A stretch of DNA of 29,364 nucleotides, taken from the NCBI GenBank assembly GCA_020029625.1, contig JAIBJP010000005.1, forward strand, positions 1-29,364. The letters are read 5' to 3'. Of this stretch, positions 7,182-14,274 are shown one piece after another. The notes below the pieces were generated by a model. The model saw only the letters and a list, made by a program, of their open reading frames with translations. It was not told the DNA's origin and did not search any database. The DNA comes from Actinomycetota bacterium. GTDB taxonomy: Bacteria; Actinomycetota; Thermoleophilia; Gaiellales; Gaiellaceae. The stretch's first letter is position 1; each line of letters starts with the position of its first letter. The position numbers were made by a program, and so were the translations under genes.

Positions 7182-8702
7182 GTGGTGAGCCGGGCCCGTC
7201 TCGGGGTGCTCGTCTTCACCGCCGGCGGCGGGACGCTGGCGACCGAGATCGCGGCCTCGCGCCTCCTCGCGCCCTACTTCGGAAGCTCGACGATCGTCTG
7301 GGCGAACATCATCGGCCTCATCCTCGTCTATCTCTCGATCGGCTACTGGTTCGGGGGCAAGCTGGCCGATCGCCGTCCCGAGCCGCGCCTGCTCGGCTCG
7401 ATCGTCCTCGTCGCGGCTCTCTTCGTCGCCGTCCTCCCTTTCGTCTCGAGGCCGATCCTCGACGTGGCCGTGCGCGGCCTGGACGCGGTTTCCGTCGGCG
7501 CGGTCGTCGGGTCGTTCTTCGCCGCCCTCGCCCTCTTCGCCGTCCCCGTCACGCTGCTGGGCGCGGTCTCTCCGTTCGCCATCCGCCTGGCACTCGACGA
7601 CGTCGGCGAGGCCGGAACCGTTGCGGGGCGCCTCTATGCCCTCTCGACGGTCGGCAGCATCGTCGGGACGTTCGCCTCCGCGCTGCTGACGATCCCGCTC
7701 GTGGGAACGCAGCGGACGATGCTGGGCTCGGCGGCGCTCCTCGTGCTCGCGGGCGCGCTCGTACTCGGAACGCGCTGGCAGCTCGCGACCCTCGCGGTGG
7801 CAGGCCTGCTCTTCATCCCTGCCGGGACGATCAAGGCTTCGTCCGGGCTCGTGTACGAGACGGAGTCGCCCTACCAGTACGTCCAGGTGCTGCAAAGGGC
7901 CGACGGTTCCCGCGTGCTCAAGCTGAACGAGGGGGTCGCGGTGCATTCGGTCTGGCATCCGCGCTCCGTGCTCACCGGTGGGGAGTGGGACATGTTCCTC
8001 GTCGTGCCGCCGCTACTCGACAGGCCGGTGGAGCGGATGCTCGTGGTCGGCAACGCGGGCGGAACGATTGCCCGCGCGTACGGGAAGCTCTATCCGGACG
8101 TCCGGATCGACGGCGTCGAAATCGACCCAAAGGTCACCGAGGCCGGCCGTCGGTTTCTGGGGCTCAGCGACAACCCGAACCTCCGCGTGATCACGGACGA
8201 CGGACGTCCGTTTCTCCAGCTCACGGACGAGCGCTACGACGTCATCGTCGTGGATGCTTACCGCCAGCCCTACATCCCCTTCTACCTCGCGACGGAGGAG
8301 TTCTTCCGCCTCGCGCGCCACCACCTGGCTCCCGGCGGCGTGCTGGCGCTCAACGTCGCTGCCGTTCCGGGCGATCTCCGGCTGGGGCAGGCGATCGGCA
8401 CGACCGTCCTCTCCGCCTTTCCCGAGGCTTGGCGCTGGAAACCGCTGCGCTTCAACGAGCTCGTTCTGGCCTTCGACCGCCCGCTTCCGCGTTCCCGGCT
8501 CCTGCAGCGCGCCGGGAAGGTCCCTCCGGCGGTCGCCTCCCTCGTCCCACTCTTCCGCGCCGGGCTCGAGCCCGTACGTGCGGAGGGCGACCCGCTCACC
8601 GACGACCGCGCGCCGGTCGAGTGGCTGACCGACCGGATGATCGTCGACTTCATCGCCGCCGGCGGCGATCTCGACGAGAGACCGCTCCCGACCGCGCCGT
8701 GA
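7182..8702 (+). CDS. Membrane-anchored spermidine-synthase-like protein
   Basis: The N-terminal ~215 residues form about six or seven transmembrane helices (beginning GVLVFTAGGGTLATEIAASR). The C-terminal part is a class I methyltransferase/spermidine-synthase fold: SAM-site-like VVGNAGGT (G290 region), an acidic strand end GVEIDPK, and an active-site-like VVDAYRQPYIPFYLAT (D358). The usual GGGDG loop of true spermidine synthases is replaced by GNAGGT, so the substrate may not be putrescine. Fusions of a membrane domain to this fold are widespread in bacteria and mostly uncharacterised. GTG 7182 (or 7185) is the first canonical start; an in-frame CTG at 7140 overlapping the phosphatase stop is an alternative. 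The downstream gene overlaps its stop as GTGA. Confidence 0.88.
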   Translation: MVSRARLGVLVFTAGGGTLATEIAASRLLAPYFGSSTIVWANIIGLILVYLSIGYWFGGKLADRRPEPRLLGSIVLVAALFVAVLPFVSRPILDVAVRGLDAVSVGAVVGSFFAALALFAVPVTLLGAVSPFAIRLALDDVGEAGTVAGRLYALSTVGSIVGTFASALLTIPLVGTQRTMLGSAALLVLAGALVLGTRWQLATLAVAGLLFIPAGTIKASSGLVYETESPYQYVQVLQRADGSRVLKLNEGVAVHSVWHPRSVLTGGEWDMFLVVPPLLDRPVERMLVVGNAGGTIARAYGKLYPDVRIDGVEIDPKVTEAGRRFLGLSDNPNLRVITDDGRPFLQLTDERYDVIVVDAYRQPYIPFYLATEEFFRLARHHLAPGGVLALNVAAVPGDLRLGQAIGTTVLSAFPEAWRWKPLRFNELVLAFDRPLPRSRLLQRAGKVPPAVASLVPLFRAGLEPVRAEGDPLTDDRAPVEWLTDRMIVDFIAAGGDLDERPLPTAP

Positions 8703-9394
8703 ACCTTCGGCAGGAAGGGCGCGTGCTCCGGATCGGCCACCGGGGCGCAGCGGCGCTTGCATCCGAGAACACCCTCGCCTCGATCGAAGCCGCGATCGAA
8801 TACGAGGTCGATCTGGTCGAAATTGACGTGGTTGCACACGCAGACGCTCTCCGGCTGGCCCATTCGCCCGCGGAGATGAGAGACGACAGCCCGGCGCTGG
8901 ACGAGGCTCTGGCGCTCGTCGCGCGGGCGGATGCCGGCGTGATGCTCGACTTGAAGTCCCGCGGGATCGAGCGCTCCGCCGTCGAGACCCTCCGCGAGCA
9001 CGACCTGCTGGATCGTGCTGTAGTCGCCTCGTTCCATCCCGCGAGCCTCCGCGCCGTCAAGGAGGTCGAGCCCGCATTGACGACCGGGTTCTCTTATCCC
9101 TTCGACCGCACCGGAATCTCCAAGCGCTGGGCCTTCGAGCCGCTCGTCCGCGTGGGCCTTGCAGGCCTCCGCCGGGCGCTTCCGGCACGCATCGCGGGAA
9201 TGCTGGTCCGCGCCCAGGCCGACGCTCTCGTAGTTCACCACGCGCTCGTCTCCCGGAAACTCGTCGACCGCTGCCACGGCCGGGACGCGGCTGTTCTGAC
9301 CTGGACGATCGAGGACGATGCGGCCTTGGCACACGTGCTCGCGGCAGGAGTGGACGGGGTGATCGCGAATGACCCCCGCCTCCTTGGAGATTAG
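8699..9394 (+). CDS. Glycerophosphodiester phosphodiesterase family protein
   Basis: This 231-residue protein shows the GDPD pattern: RIGHRG at the N-terminus, SENTLASIEAAI, VDLVEIDV (metal-binding Glu-x-Asp) and a second His in LAHSP. A TIM-barrel series follows, ending TWTIEDDAALAHVLAAGVDGVIANDP. The canonical HD after the second motif is HS here, a modest deviation. It would hydrolyse glycerophosphodiesters to glycerol-3-phosphate and an alcohol. It has no signal peptide, so it is likely cytosolic. GTG 8699 overlaps the upstream stop as GTGA. GTG 8723 (preceded by GGAAGGG) is an alternative that trims eight residues. The region at residues ~145-175 (GLAGLRRALPARIAGML) is probably an insertion in the barrel. 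Confidence 0.9.
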   Translation: MNLRQEGRVLRIGHRGAAALASENTLASIEAAIEYEVDLVEIDVVAHADALRLAHSPAEMRDDSPALDEALALVARADAGVMLDLKSRGIERSAVETLREHDLLDRAVVASFHPASLRAVKEVEPALTTGFSYPFDRTGISKRWAFEPLVRVGLAGLRRALPARIAGMLVRAQADALVVHHALVSRKLVDRCHGRDAAVLTWTIEDDAALAHVLAAGVDGVIANDPRLLGD

Positions 9395-9397
9395 GAT
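9392..9397 (+). promoter_or_regulatory. -10 element TAGGAT before the L,D-transpeptidase
   Basis: TAGGAT overlaps the stop codon of the phosphodiesterase and ends 9 nt before the ATG at 9407. It would give a leader of at most 2-3 nt. No clear Shine-Dalgarno lies in the 12 nt before the ATG. Confidence 0.4.
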
Positions 9398-9406
9398 CAG
9401 CGCACC

Positions 9407-10405
9407 ATGAGGCGTGCTCTCGCGTTGGCCGCCCTGCTCGCCGCCTTCGGCGTCCCGCTTGCGTACGCACAGGAAGCGACGACGACCGAGGCAACCTCGA
9501 CCGGCGGCACGACGACGGATGGGACACCGCCGCCTCCGCTGATTCCGGACGGCGTCACGATCGCGGGTGTCTCCGTGGGCGGTCTCACGGCCGCCGAGAC
9601 CCGCGCTGCGGTACGCGCGTTCTTCGCCCGGCCGGTGACGTTCACGTTCAGGGGCCGCACGAAGACTACGACGCCGTGGTGGGTCGGGGCCTCGGCCGGC
9701 GTCGAGAGCGCGATCGCGACTGCGCTCGCGGCCGACCCGGGACAAGCGGTCGCCCTCTCCGTGCGCTTCGACAGGACGAGGTTGCGCGCGTTCGTCGCTC
9801 GTCTCGCCAGGGCCTGGTACCGGCCCCCGGTCAACTCGAGGGCGCGCCTGCGCTACCTCCGGCCCACGATCACGCGCGCCCGGGTTGGTTACCGGCTCAG
9901 GCAATACCCCACGAGAACACTCATCCGCGCCGCCTTGGCCGCGCACGAGCGCGGGCCGATCGCAACTCCCTACCGCGTGGTCCAGCCGCGGATCACTCGC
10001 TCGAACTTCGGGCCCGTGATCGTGATCCGGCGAGCCTCGCACCGTCTCTACCTCTACAAGGGCTCGCGCTACTGGACGACCTTCGGCGTCGCTGTAGGGA
10101 TGTCGGTGTACCCGACGCCGCTCGGTAGCTTCTACATCGCCAACAAGCAGCGAAACCCCTGGTGGTATCCGCCGAACACGGCCTGGGCGGCCGGCGCGAG
10201 CCCGATCCCGCCCGGTCCGGGGAACCCGCTCGGCACGCGCTGGATGGGTCTCTCTCGGGGAGGCGTCGGCATTCACGGGACGCCCGATTCGGCTTCGATC
10301 GGGTACTCGGCCTCGCACGGGTGCATCCGCATGCGGATCCCGGAAGCAGAATGGCTCTTCGAGCGCGTCTACGTCGGCACGCCCGTTTTCATCGTTTCGG
10401 CCTAG
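9407..10405 (+). CDS. Secreted YkuD-type L,D-transpeptidase
   Basis: This 332-residue protein begins with a signal peptide (MRRALALAALLAAFGVPLAYA, cleavage likely after AYA), then a Thr/Gly-rich linker. Residues ~48-170 resemble the peptidoglycan-binding-like domain (PF12229 type: GVSVGGLTAAETRAAV). The YkuD catalytic domain occupies ~200-331. The catalytic motif is complete: H290 in GIHGTPD and the S303-H304-G305-C306 core in SASHGCIRM. It would form or remodel 3-3 peptide cross-links in the cell wall, or attach proteins to it. It appears to be transcribed alone, from a promoter overlapping the previous stop codon. Its own stop codon lies in a small UUCG hairpin just before the 6S-like RNA. 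Confidence 0.93.
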   Translation: MRRALALAALLAAFGVPLAYAQEATTTEATSTGGTTTDGTPPPPLIPDGVTIAGVSVGGLTAAETRAAVRAFFARPVTFTFRGRTKTTTPWWVGASAGVESAIATALAADPGQAVALSVRFDRTRLRAFVARLARAWYRPPVNSRARLRYLRPTITRARVGYRLRQYPTRTLIRAALAAHERGPIATPYRVVQPRITRSNFGPVIVIRRASHRLYLYKGSRYWTTFGVAVGMSVYPTPLGSFYIANKQRNPWWYPPNTAWAAGASPIPPGPGNPLGTRWMGLSRGGVGIHGTPDSASIGYSASHGCIRMRIPEAEWLFERVYVGTPVFIVSA

Positions 10406-10415
10406 CTTCGGCTAG
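10402..10415 (+). other. CTAGC-UUCG-GCTAG hairpin spanning the transpeptidase stop
   Basis: A perfect 5-bp stem closes a UUCG tetraloop with the stabilising C-G closing pair. The transpeptidase stop codon (10403-10405) is in the 5' arm. There is no U-tract, so it is not a textbook terminator; it may protect the mRNA 3' end. TAGCTT (10403-10408) inside it is also the best -10 candidate for the RNA starting at about 10415. Confidence 0.4.
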
Positions 10416-10575
10416 TGCCTGCCCCGAGGGTGTTGCCCCGCTTCTGGCGCGCGAAAGCCAGCCAGGCAAGGACTCAGGGAGCCCTCGTATTGGCTAATAC
10501 GGGGGCGACCGAGGACGAAGCCTGGCGGTGCTTTGCAGCCGCCAGGAGTGTGGTGGACATTCCCGGGGCAGGCAC
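10415..10575 (+). ncRNA. ssrS: 6S-like regulatory RNA (candidate)
   Basis: This 161-nt element has no open frame that fits the neighbours. Its ends pair perfectly: GTGCCTGCCCCG (10415-10426) with CGGGGCAGGCAC (10564-10575). Next, GG-G-UGUU (10428-10434) pairs with GACAU-UCC (10556-10563) around a bulged U, like the conserved GAUGUU/GGCAUC step of 6S RNA. The 3' side of the middle carries a strong hairpin (CCTGGCGGTGC / GCAGCCGCCAGG, 10521-10546). The 5' side has CTGGC/GCCAG, and the apex is CCCTCGTATT-GGCT-AATACGGGGG (10482-10505). A closed stem, a large central bubble with a 3' hairpin and an apical stem is the 6S layout. 6S RNA holds the housekeeping RNA polymerase holoenzyme. GCCAGGC (10460-10466) can also pair with GCCTGGC (10520-10526), as an alternative fold. 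A MITE-like origin is the main rival explanation. Confidence 0.6.
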
Positions 10576-10579
10576 CGGC

Positions 10580-10585
10580 TAGACT
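10580..10585 (+). promoter_or_regulatory. -10 element TAGACT for the thiol-redox operon
   Basis: TAGACT begins 5 nt after the end of the 6S-like RNA stem and ends 11 nt before ATG 10597. A start site near 10592 would leave a leader of about 5 nt. Any -35 would fall inside the 3' arm of the RNA gene, so the two transcription units are packed against each other. Confidence 0.5.
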
Positions 10586-10596
10586 CGAAAGAGGCT

Positions 10597-11154
10597 ATGG
10601 CGCGCCGCGGCAAGATCGCGCTTCAGACGGCTGCCGTCCTGGTGGTCGGGCTTCTCGTGGCCCTGCTGGCGTGGCAAGTCGTCCGCACCGACCAGGGCCG
10701 CCTGCTCAGCTCGAAGGTCGCCTCCGGCCAGAAGCCGCAGGCACCGGTTTTCAGCCTCGACCGCCTGGACGGCCAGGGCACGCTCTCACTGGCAGACCTG
10801 CGCGGAAAAGCGGTCGTCGTCAACTTCTGGGCCTCCTGGTGCGCTCCCTGCAAGGACGAGGCGCCCACGCTCGAGGCCGCGTGGCAGAAATGGCGCGACC
10901 AGGACGTGGTCGTCGTCGGAGTCGACCTCCAGGATTTGAGCAGCGACGCCCGGCGCTTTGTCGAGCGGTACGAGCTCACCTACCCGGCCCTGCGTGACAA
11001 GCACAACTGGACCTGGGGACGCTACGGCCTGAGCGGGCTTCCGGAGACGTGGTTCGTCGACCGGGAGGGGCGTCTCGTCGGTGAGCACGTCGAGGGCCCC
11101 GTGACGGCCGAAGAGCTCGACCGGAACATCCGAATCGCTCTCGGGACAGCCTGA
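10597..11154 (+). CDS. TlpA/ResA-type membrane-anchored thiol-disulfide oxidoreductase
   Basis: This 185-residue protein has an N-terminal signal anchor (about residues 9-27: TAAVLVVGLLVALLAW) and a thioredoxin fold with the active site WCAPC (C82, C85) in the usual VVVNFWASWCAPCKDE context. The cis-Pro region is GLPETWFVD. The family acts outside the cytoplasmic membrane, reducing apocytochrome c cysteines or other disulfides with electrons from CcdA. The following gene, CcmH-like, overlaps its stop as ATGA, and CcdA comes next. The context therefore supports a role in cytochrome c maturation. ATG 10597 is preferred because the -10 box TAGACT is at 10580; a GTG at 10528 lies inside the RNA gene. 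Confidence 0.93.
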   Translation: MARRGKIALQTAAVLVVGLLVALLAWQVVRTDQGRLLSSKVASGQKPQAPVFSLDRLDGQGTLSLADLRGKAVVVNFWASWCAPCKDEAPTLEAAWQKWRDQDVVVVGVDLQDLSSDARRFVERYELTYPALRDKHNWTWGRYGLSGLPETWFVDREGRLVGEHVEGPVTAEELDRNIRIALGTA

Positions 11155-11624
11155 TGAGAGCTGCGCTCACGGCCGCGCTCCTGCTGGCGCTCGGAGCTGC
11201 AGCGACGGCTGCGGCGAGCGAGCAACAGCCGACTCTTCCCGAGCTCGAACGTGAGCTGATCTGTCCGACGTGCCATGAGTCCCTCGCCGTGTCGAGCTCG
11301 CCGATCGCGGATCGCATGCGCTCATTCATCCGCGCTCGGATCGCCGCCGGGGATACGAAGAGCGAGATCAAGTCCAAGCTCGTCGACCAGTTCGGGGAGA
11401 GCGTGCTCGCCGCCCCGCCGAAGCGCGGTTTCAACCTCCTTGCCTGGCTGTTGCCCTTCGCCGGTCTGGGCCTCGGAGGCGCCGCGCTGGCCGTGCTCGC
11501 GCGGCGTTGGAGCCGCGCGCGCGAGGACGCGGTCCCAACAGGTCCGTCGGGCAACGGGCGCGGCCCGCTCGACCCGGAGCTCGAGCGGAGGGTCGACGAG
11601 GAGCTCGCCCGCTTCGACGCCTGA
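11154..11624 (+). CDS. ccmH: CcmH/CycL-like cytochrome c maturation protein
   Basis: This 156-residue protein has a signal peptide (MRAALTAALLLALGAAATAAA). The CcmH domain follows with the redox pair CPTC (C37, C40) in LERELICPTCHESLAVSSSPIADRMRSFI, which corresponds to the LRCLVCQNQ-type motif. A transmembrane helix at about residues 92-114 (LLPFAGLGLGGAALAVLA) and a charged cytosolic tail with a second coiled segment complete it. CcmH reduces or presents the haem-binding cysteines of apocytochrome c. It is translationally coupled to the TlpA-like gene. CcmH belongs to the Ccm system I, whereas CcdA is shared with other systems; no CcmF, CcsA or ResB gene is within the window. Confidence 0.9.
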   Translation: MRAALTAALLLALGAAATAAASEQQPTLPELERELICPTCHESLAVSSSPIADRMRSFIRARIAAGDTKSEIKSKLVDQFGESVLAAPPKRGFNLLAWLLPFAGLGLGGAALAVLARRWSRAREDAVPTGPSGNGRGPLDPELERRVDEELARFDA

Positions 11625-11639
11625 GGTGAAGCGAATCTG

Positions 11640-12341
11640 ATGGAGGCGAAGATCCCGCTCGCTTTCGCCGCCGGTCTTCTCTCCTTCATCACCCCGTGCG
11701 TCCTGCCGCTCGTCCCCGGTTACCTGTCTGCAGTCTCGGGCGCCCAGGTGGGGGTGGGCGGGAGGCGGGTCGTGGTGGCGAGTCTCCCCTTCATCGCCGG
11801 CTTCACCGCCGTCTTCGTCGCCCTCGGGGCAGCGGCGGGAGTCGCGGGAGGGTTCCTGGACGACCGGCGCCTCCTCGGCATGGTTGCCGGCCTGATCGTC
11901 GTCGTCTTCGGCTTCGCCTTCATGGGGCTGCTGCCGTTCCCCTGGCTCGACCGCATGGTCGTGCCGGAGCTGGTCGAGGGGGCTCGGCGCCGCGGCTCGC
12001 GAGCCCTCCTCGGCGGGGCCTTCGGCGTCTGCGCAGCGCCGTGCATCGGACCCGTCCTCGCCTCCATCCTCGCTCTCGCGAGCGAGGGGAGCACCGCGGC
12101 CGACGGATCCCTGCTGCTGCTCGTCTACTCGGCGGGCCTGGCCGTTCCCTTCCTCCTCGTCGGGGTGGGATTCGATCGCGCGATGGGCGCCTCACGCTGG
12201 TTGCGCGACCACTACGGAGTCGTCCGCATGGTGAGCGGCGCCCTGCTCGTGGGCCTCGGCCTGCTCCTCTTCTTCGACCGTTTCTGGTGGTTGAACATCG
12301 CGTTCAACCGAGCGTTCGAGTTCTTCGGAATCGGTGTCTGA
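11640..12341 (+). CDS. ccdA: CcdA/DsbD-family transmembrane thiol electron transporter
   Basis: This 233-residue protein has six transmembrane segments and the two conserved cysteines in proline contexts: TPCVLPLVPGY (C20) and APCIGPVL (C135). It carries electrons from cytosolic thioredoxin across the membrane to extracytoplasmic partners such as the TlpA-like protein two genes upstream. A strong Shine-Dalgarno, GAGGTGA (11623-11629), overlaps the stop of ccmH and lies 10 nt before the ATG, so this gene is translated by a standard ribosome-binding site. That contrasts with several leaderless genes in the window. Length and motifs are normal for the family. Confidence 0.94.
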   Translation: MEAKIPLAFAAGLLSFITPCVLPLVPGYLSAVSGAQVGVGGRRVVVASLPFIAGFTAVFVALGAAAGVAGGFLDDRRLLGMVAGLIVVVFGFAFMGLLPFPWLDRMVVPELVEGARRRGSRALLGGAFGVCAAPCIGPVLASILALASEGSTAADGSLLLLVYSAGLAVPFLLVGVGFDRAMGASRWLRDHYGVVRMVSGALLVGLGLLLFFDRFWWLNIAFNRAFEFFGIGV

Positions 12342-12627
12342 AGACATCGGCGTCACCGCGTGCTTCTCCCAGCGGGTGGGCGCCTGGTTCGCTGGGGAAG
12401 GCCGCGCGAGCGTCTCCGATCCCGTCCACCTGCGGCAGATGAACATGGCGATCGCGCTGGCCGCCTCACGCTGGAACGAGTTTGCGGGCGATCCGGACGC
12501 GGTCCCGCGCATGCGCGCCTGGTTGGTCGAAGTCAGACGCCGTGCCGTCGAACGCAAGGCTCACGCGCGAGTGGAGGCGATCGACCGGGCCCGGGCCTGG
12601 TTCGACTCCTGTGCAGGGACCGGCTAG
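12334..12627 (+). CDS. Small soluble protein of unknown function
   Basis: I do not recognise this 97-residue protein. It begins at GTG 12334, overlapping the ccdA stop by 8 nt, so it is the last gene of the thiol-redox operon. It is predicted to be mostly helical, with an N-terminal segment containing one Cys (GVTACFSQRVGAWFAGEG), a central helix (MNMAIALAASRWNEFAG) and a basic helix (WLVEVRRRAVERKAHARVEAIDRARAW) before a final Cys (FDSCAGTG). There is no signal peptide or membrane helix. Codon use agrees with the neighbours, and the frame is fully coding-like. A link to cytochrome assembly is suggested by position only. Confidence 0.6.
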   Translation: MSEDIGVTACFSQRVGAWFAGEGRASVSDPVHLRQMNMAIALAASRWNEFAGDPDAVPRMRAWLVEVRRRAVERKAHARVEAIDRARAWFDSCAGTG

Positions 12628-12656
12628 CCGCCCTGTTTTGCGCGGGTTGGCGGTGT

Positions 12657-12662
12657 TAGGCT
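12657..12662 (+). promoter_or_regulatory. -10 element TAGGCT, leaderless start
   Basis: TAGGCT ends exactly 7 nt before GTG 12670, which places the expected transcription start on the start codon. No Shine-Dalgarno is present and no clear -35 is seen. Confidence 0.5.
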
Positions 12663-12669
12663 CCCGCGC

Positions 12670-12975
12670 GTGGCGACGATCCTGCTGGTTGGGGTCGATC
12701 TGTTCTTTCGAGGCAAGCTCGACGTGCTCCTCGACGGTCACAAGCTCATCACGACCGACAGCGTCGATCCTCCGGAACTGGTGATCGTCGATCTGGCGCG
12801 CGTGGACGCAGACGAAGTCGCCGAGACCTACCCGGACGTGCCCATCATGGGCTTCACGAACCACACCGATACCGCGGGCCTCCGGGCGGCCCACGCGGCC
12901 GGTCTCGACCGCGTCGTCGTGCGCTCCGCTCTAGCCGAAAGGGCACCGGAACTGGTCAAGGAGCTCGTCACGTAG
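12670..12975 (+). CDS. Receiver-like (pseudo-receiver) single-domain protein
   Basis: This 101-residue protein has the alternating strand-helix pattern of a CheY-like receiver: ATILLVGVDLFFRGKLDVLL, LVIVDLARVD, VPIMGFTNHTDTAGLRAAHAAG and DRVVVRSALAERAPELVKEL. The N-terminal acidic pair that binds Mg is absent (GVD, not DDE). The fifth-strand Lys of true receivers is replaced by Arg (VVVRS). An Asp does end the third strand (IVDLAR). It is therefore probably a divergent or pseudo-receiver with no output domain. It could act by protein-protein contact. The GTG start is fixed by the TAGGCT hexamer 7 nt upstream. The ferredoxin gene follows after 10 nt with its own -10 box. Confidence 0.7.
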   Translation: MATILLVGVDLFFRGKLDVLLDGHKLITTDSVDPPELVIVDLARVDADEVAETYPDVPIMGFTNHTDTAGLRAAHAAGLDRVVVRSALAERAPELVKELVT

Positions 12976-12978
12976 ACT
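12973..12978 (+). promoter_or_regulatory. -10 element TAGACT, leaderless ferredoxin start
   Basis: TAGACT starts at the stop codon of the receiver-like gene and ends 7 nt before GTG 12986. The distance is the same as for the preceding gene, again without a Shine-Dalgarno, so the ferredoxin mRNA is predicted to begin at the start codon. Confidence 0.55.
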
Positions 12979-12985
12979 CGACGCC

Positions 12986-13293
<308 letters not shown>

Positions 13294-13297
<4 letters not shown>

Positions 13298-14271
13298 CGG
13301 GTCTCCTCTGGACCGAGCCGCAGTGGCTCGCAGACGCCGAGGAATGGATCCGCACCGAGCTCGGCCGGGTCGGCCTCGCGGTCTCCGGGCCGATCGAGCA
13401 GCCCCACGTCCGCCCCTGGTCGACCGTTCTGCGCGTGCCGACCAGGGCCGGGGACGTCTGGTTCAAGGCGAACATGCCGACCCAAGCCTTCGAAGTCGCT
13501 GTCGTCGAGACGCTGGCCGCGCGGCGTCCCGACCTCGTGCCGACGCTCCTCGCGGCCGACCTGGAGCGCGGCTGGATGCTGCAGGGGGACGGCGGGACTC
13601 GCCTGCGGGAAGTCCTCGAGGGGACCGGCGATTTCGACGTCTGGATGGAGATCCTGCCGCTGTACGCGCATCTGCAGATGGACGTGGCGGCCGACCGGGA
13701 CCGGCTTCTGGCCGCCGGCGTCCCCGACCGGCTACTCGCCTCGCTTCCGGGCCAGTTCGAAGAGGTGCTCACGGACGCCGAGTCCCTCGAGACGCTCACG
13801 CAGGAAGAGGGACGCCGCCTGGCCGCGCTCGCCCCCCGCATCGAGGCGGAGTGCCGCGAGCTGGCGGAGTACGCCTTGCCCGAGACGATCCAGCACGACG
13901 ACCTCCACGACGGCCAAGTCTTCGTGCGGGACGGCCGCTTCCTCTTCTTCGACTGGGGCGATGCGTGCGTCTCGCATCCCTTCTACACCCTCGTGGTCAC
14001 GCTGGCGGTTCTCGCCTACAGGCTGGAGCTCGACCACGACGCCCCCGAGCTCGACCGTTTCCGCGACGCGTACCTCGAGCCCTGGACGCGCTTCCGGCCG
14101 CGCAGCGAGCTCGAGCAGGCATATCCGCTCGCCTACCGCCTCGGCGTTCTCTGCCGCGGCCTCACGTGGCGGAGCGTCGTCGCCGTCCTGCCGCGGCCCT
14201 TGCGGGACGACGAAGCGGACGCCGTCCCCGAGCGCATGCGCATGCTCCTGGAGGTGTACGACGCGGCCTAG
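13294..14271 (+). CDS. Aminoglycoside-phosphotransferase-fold kinase-like protein (CTG start inferred)
   Basis: The conserved kinase-like core is IQHDDLHDGQVFVRDG (the catalytic loop, where the usual Asn is Gln) and FLFFDWGDACVSHP (the DFG-equivalent metal site), so the APH fold is clear. The first canonical start, GTG 13435, would remove a well-formed N-terminus read in the same frame: LLWTEPQWLADAEEWI, then GPIEQPHVRPWSTVLRVP leading into the nucleotide-binding VWFKAN. No ATG, GTG or TTG lies in frame upstream. The first plausible start is CTG 13294, overlapping the ferredoxin stop as CTGA. The substrate is unknown; many such chromosomal proteins phosphorylate metabolites rather than antibiotics. 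Its stop codon interlocks with that of the convergent MFS gene. Confidence 0.85.
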
Positions 14272-14274
14272 GCC
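14265..14274. other. GGCCTAGGCC palindrome holding two opposed stop codons
   Basis: The kinase-like gene ends with TAG at 14269-14271 and the minus-strand MFS gene with TAG at 14268-14270, both in one 10-bp palindrome. There is no space between the genes for a terminator on either strand, so transcripts probably overlap at their 3' ends. Confidence 0.7.

Noticed and set aside
8282..10318. 678-codon minus-strand frame across the phosphodiesterase and transpeptidase genes
   Set aside because: It spans three real plus-strand genes and an intergenic junction, with shadow-like composition.
10415..10575. Cobalamin or other metabolite riboswitch for the thiol-redox operon
   Set aside because: GCCAGGAG resembles part of a B12-box region, but the other conserved elements are absent. 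The next operon has its own -10 box downstream of the element, so the element would not be in its leader.
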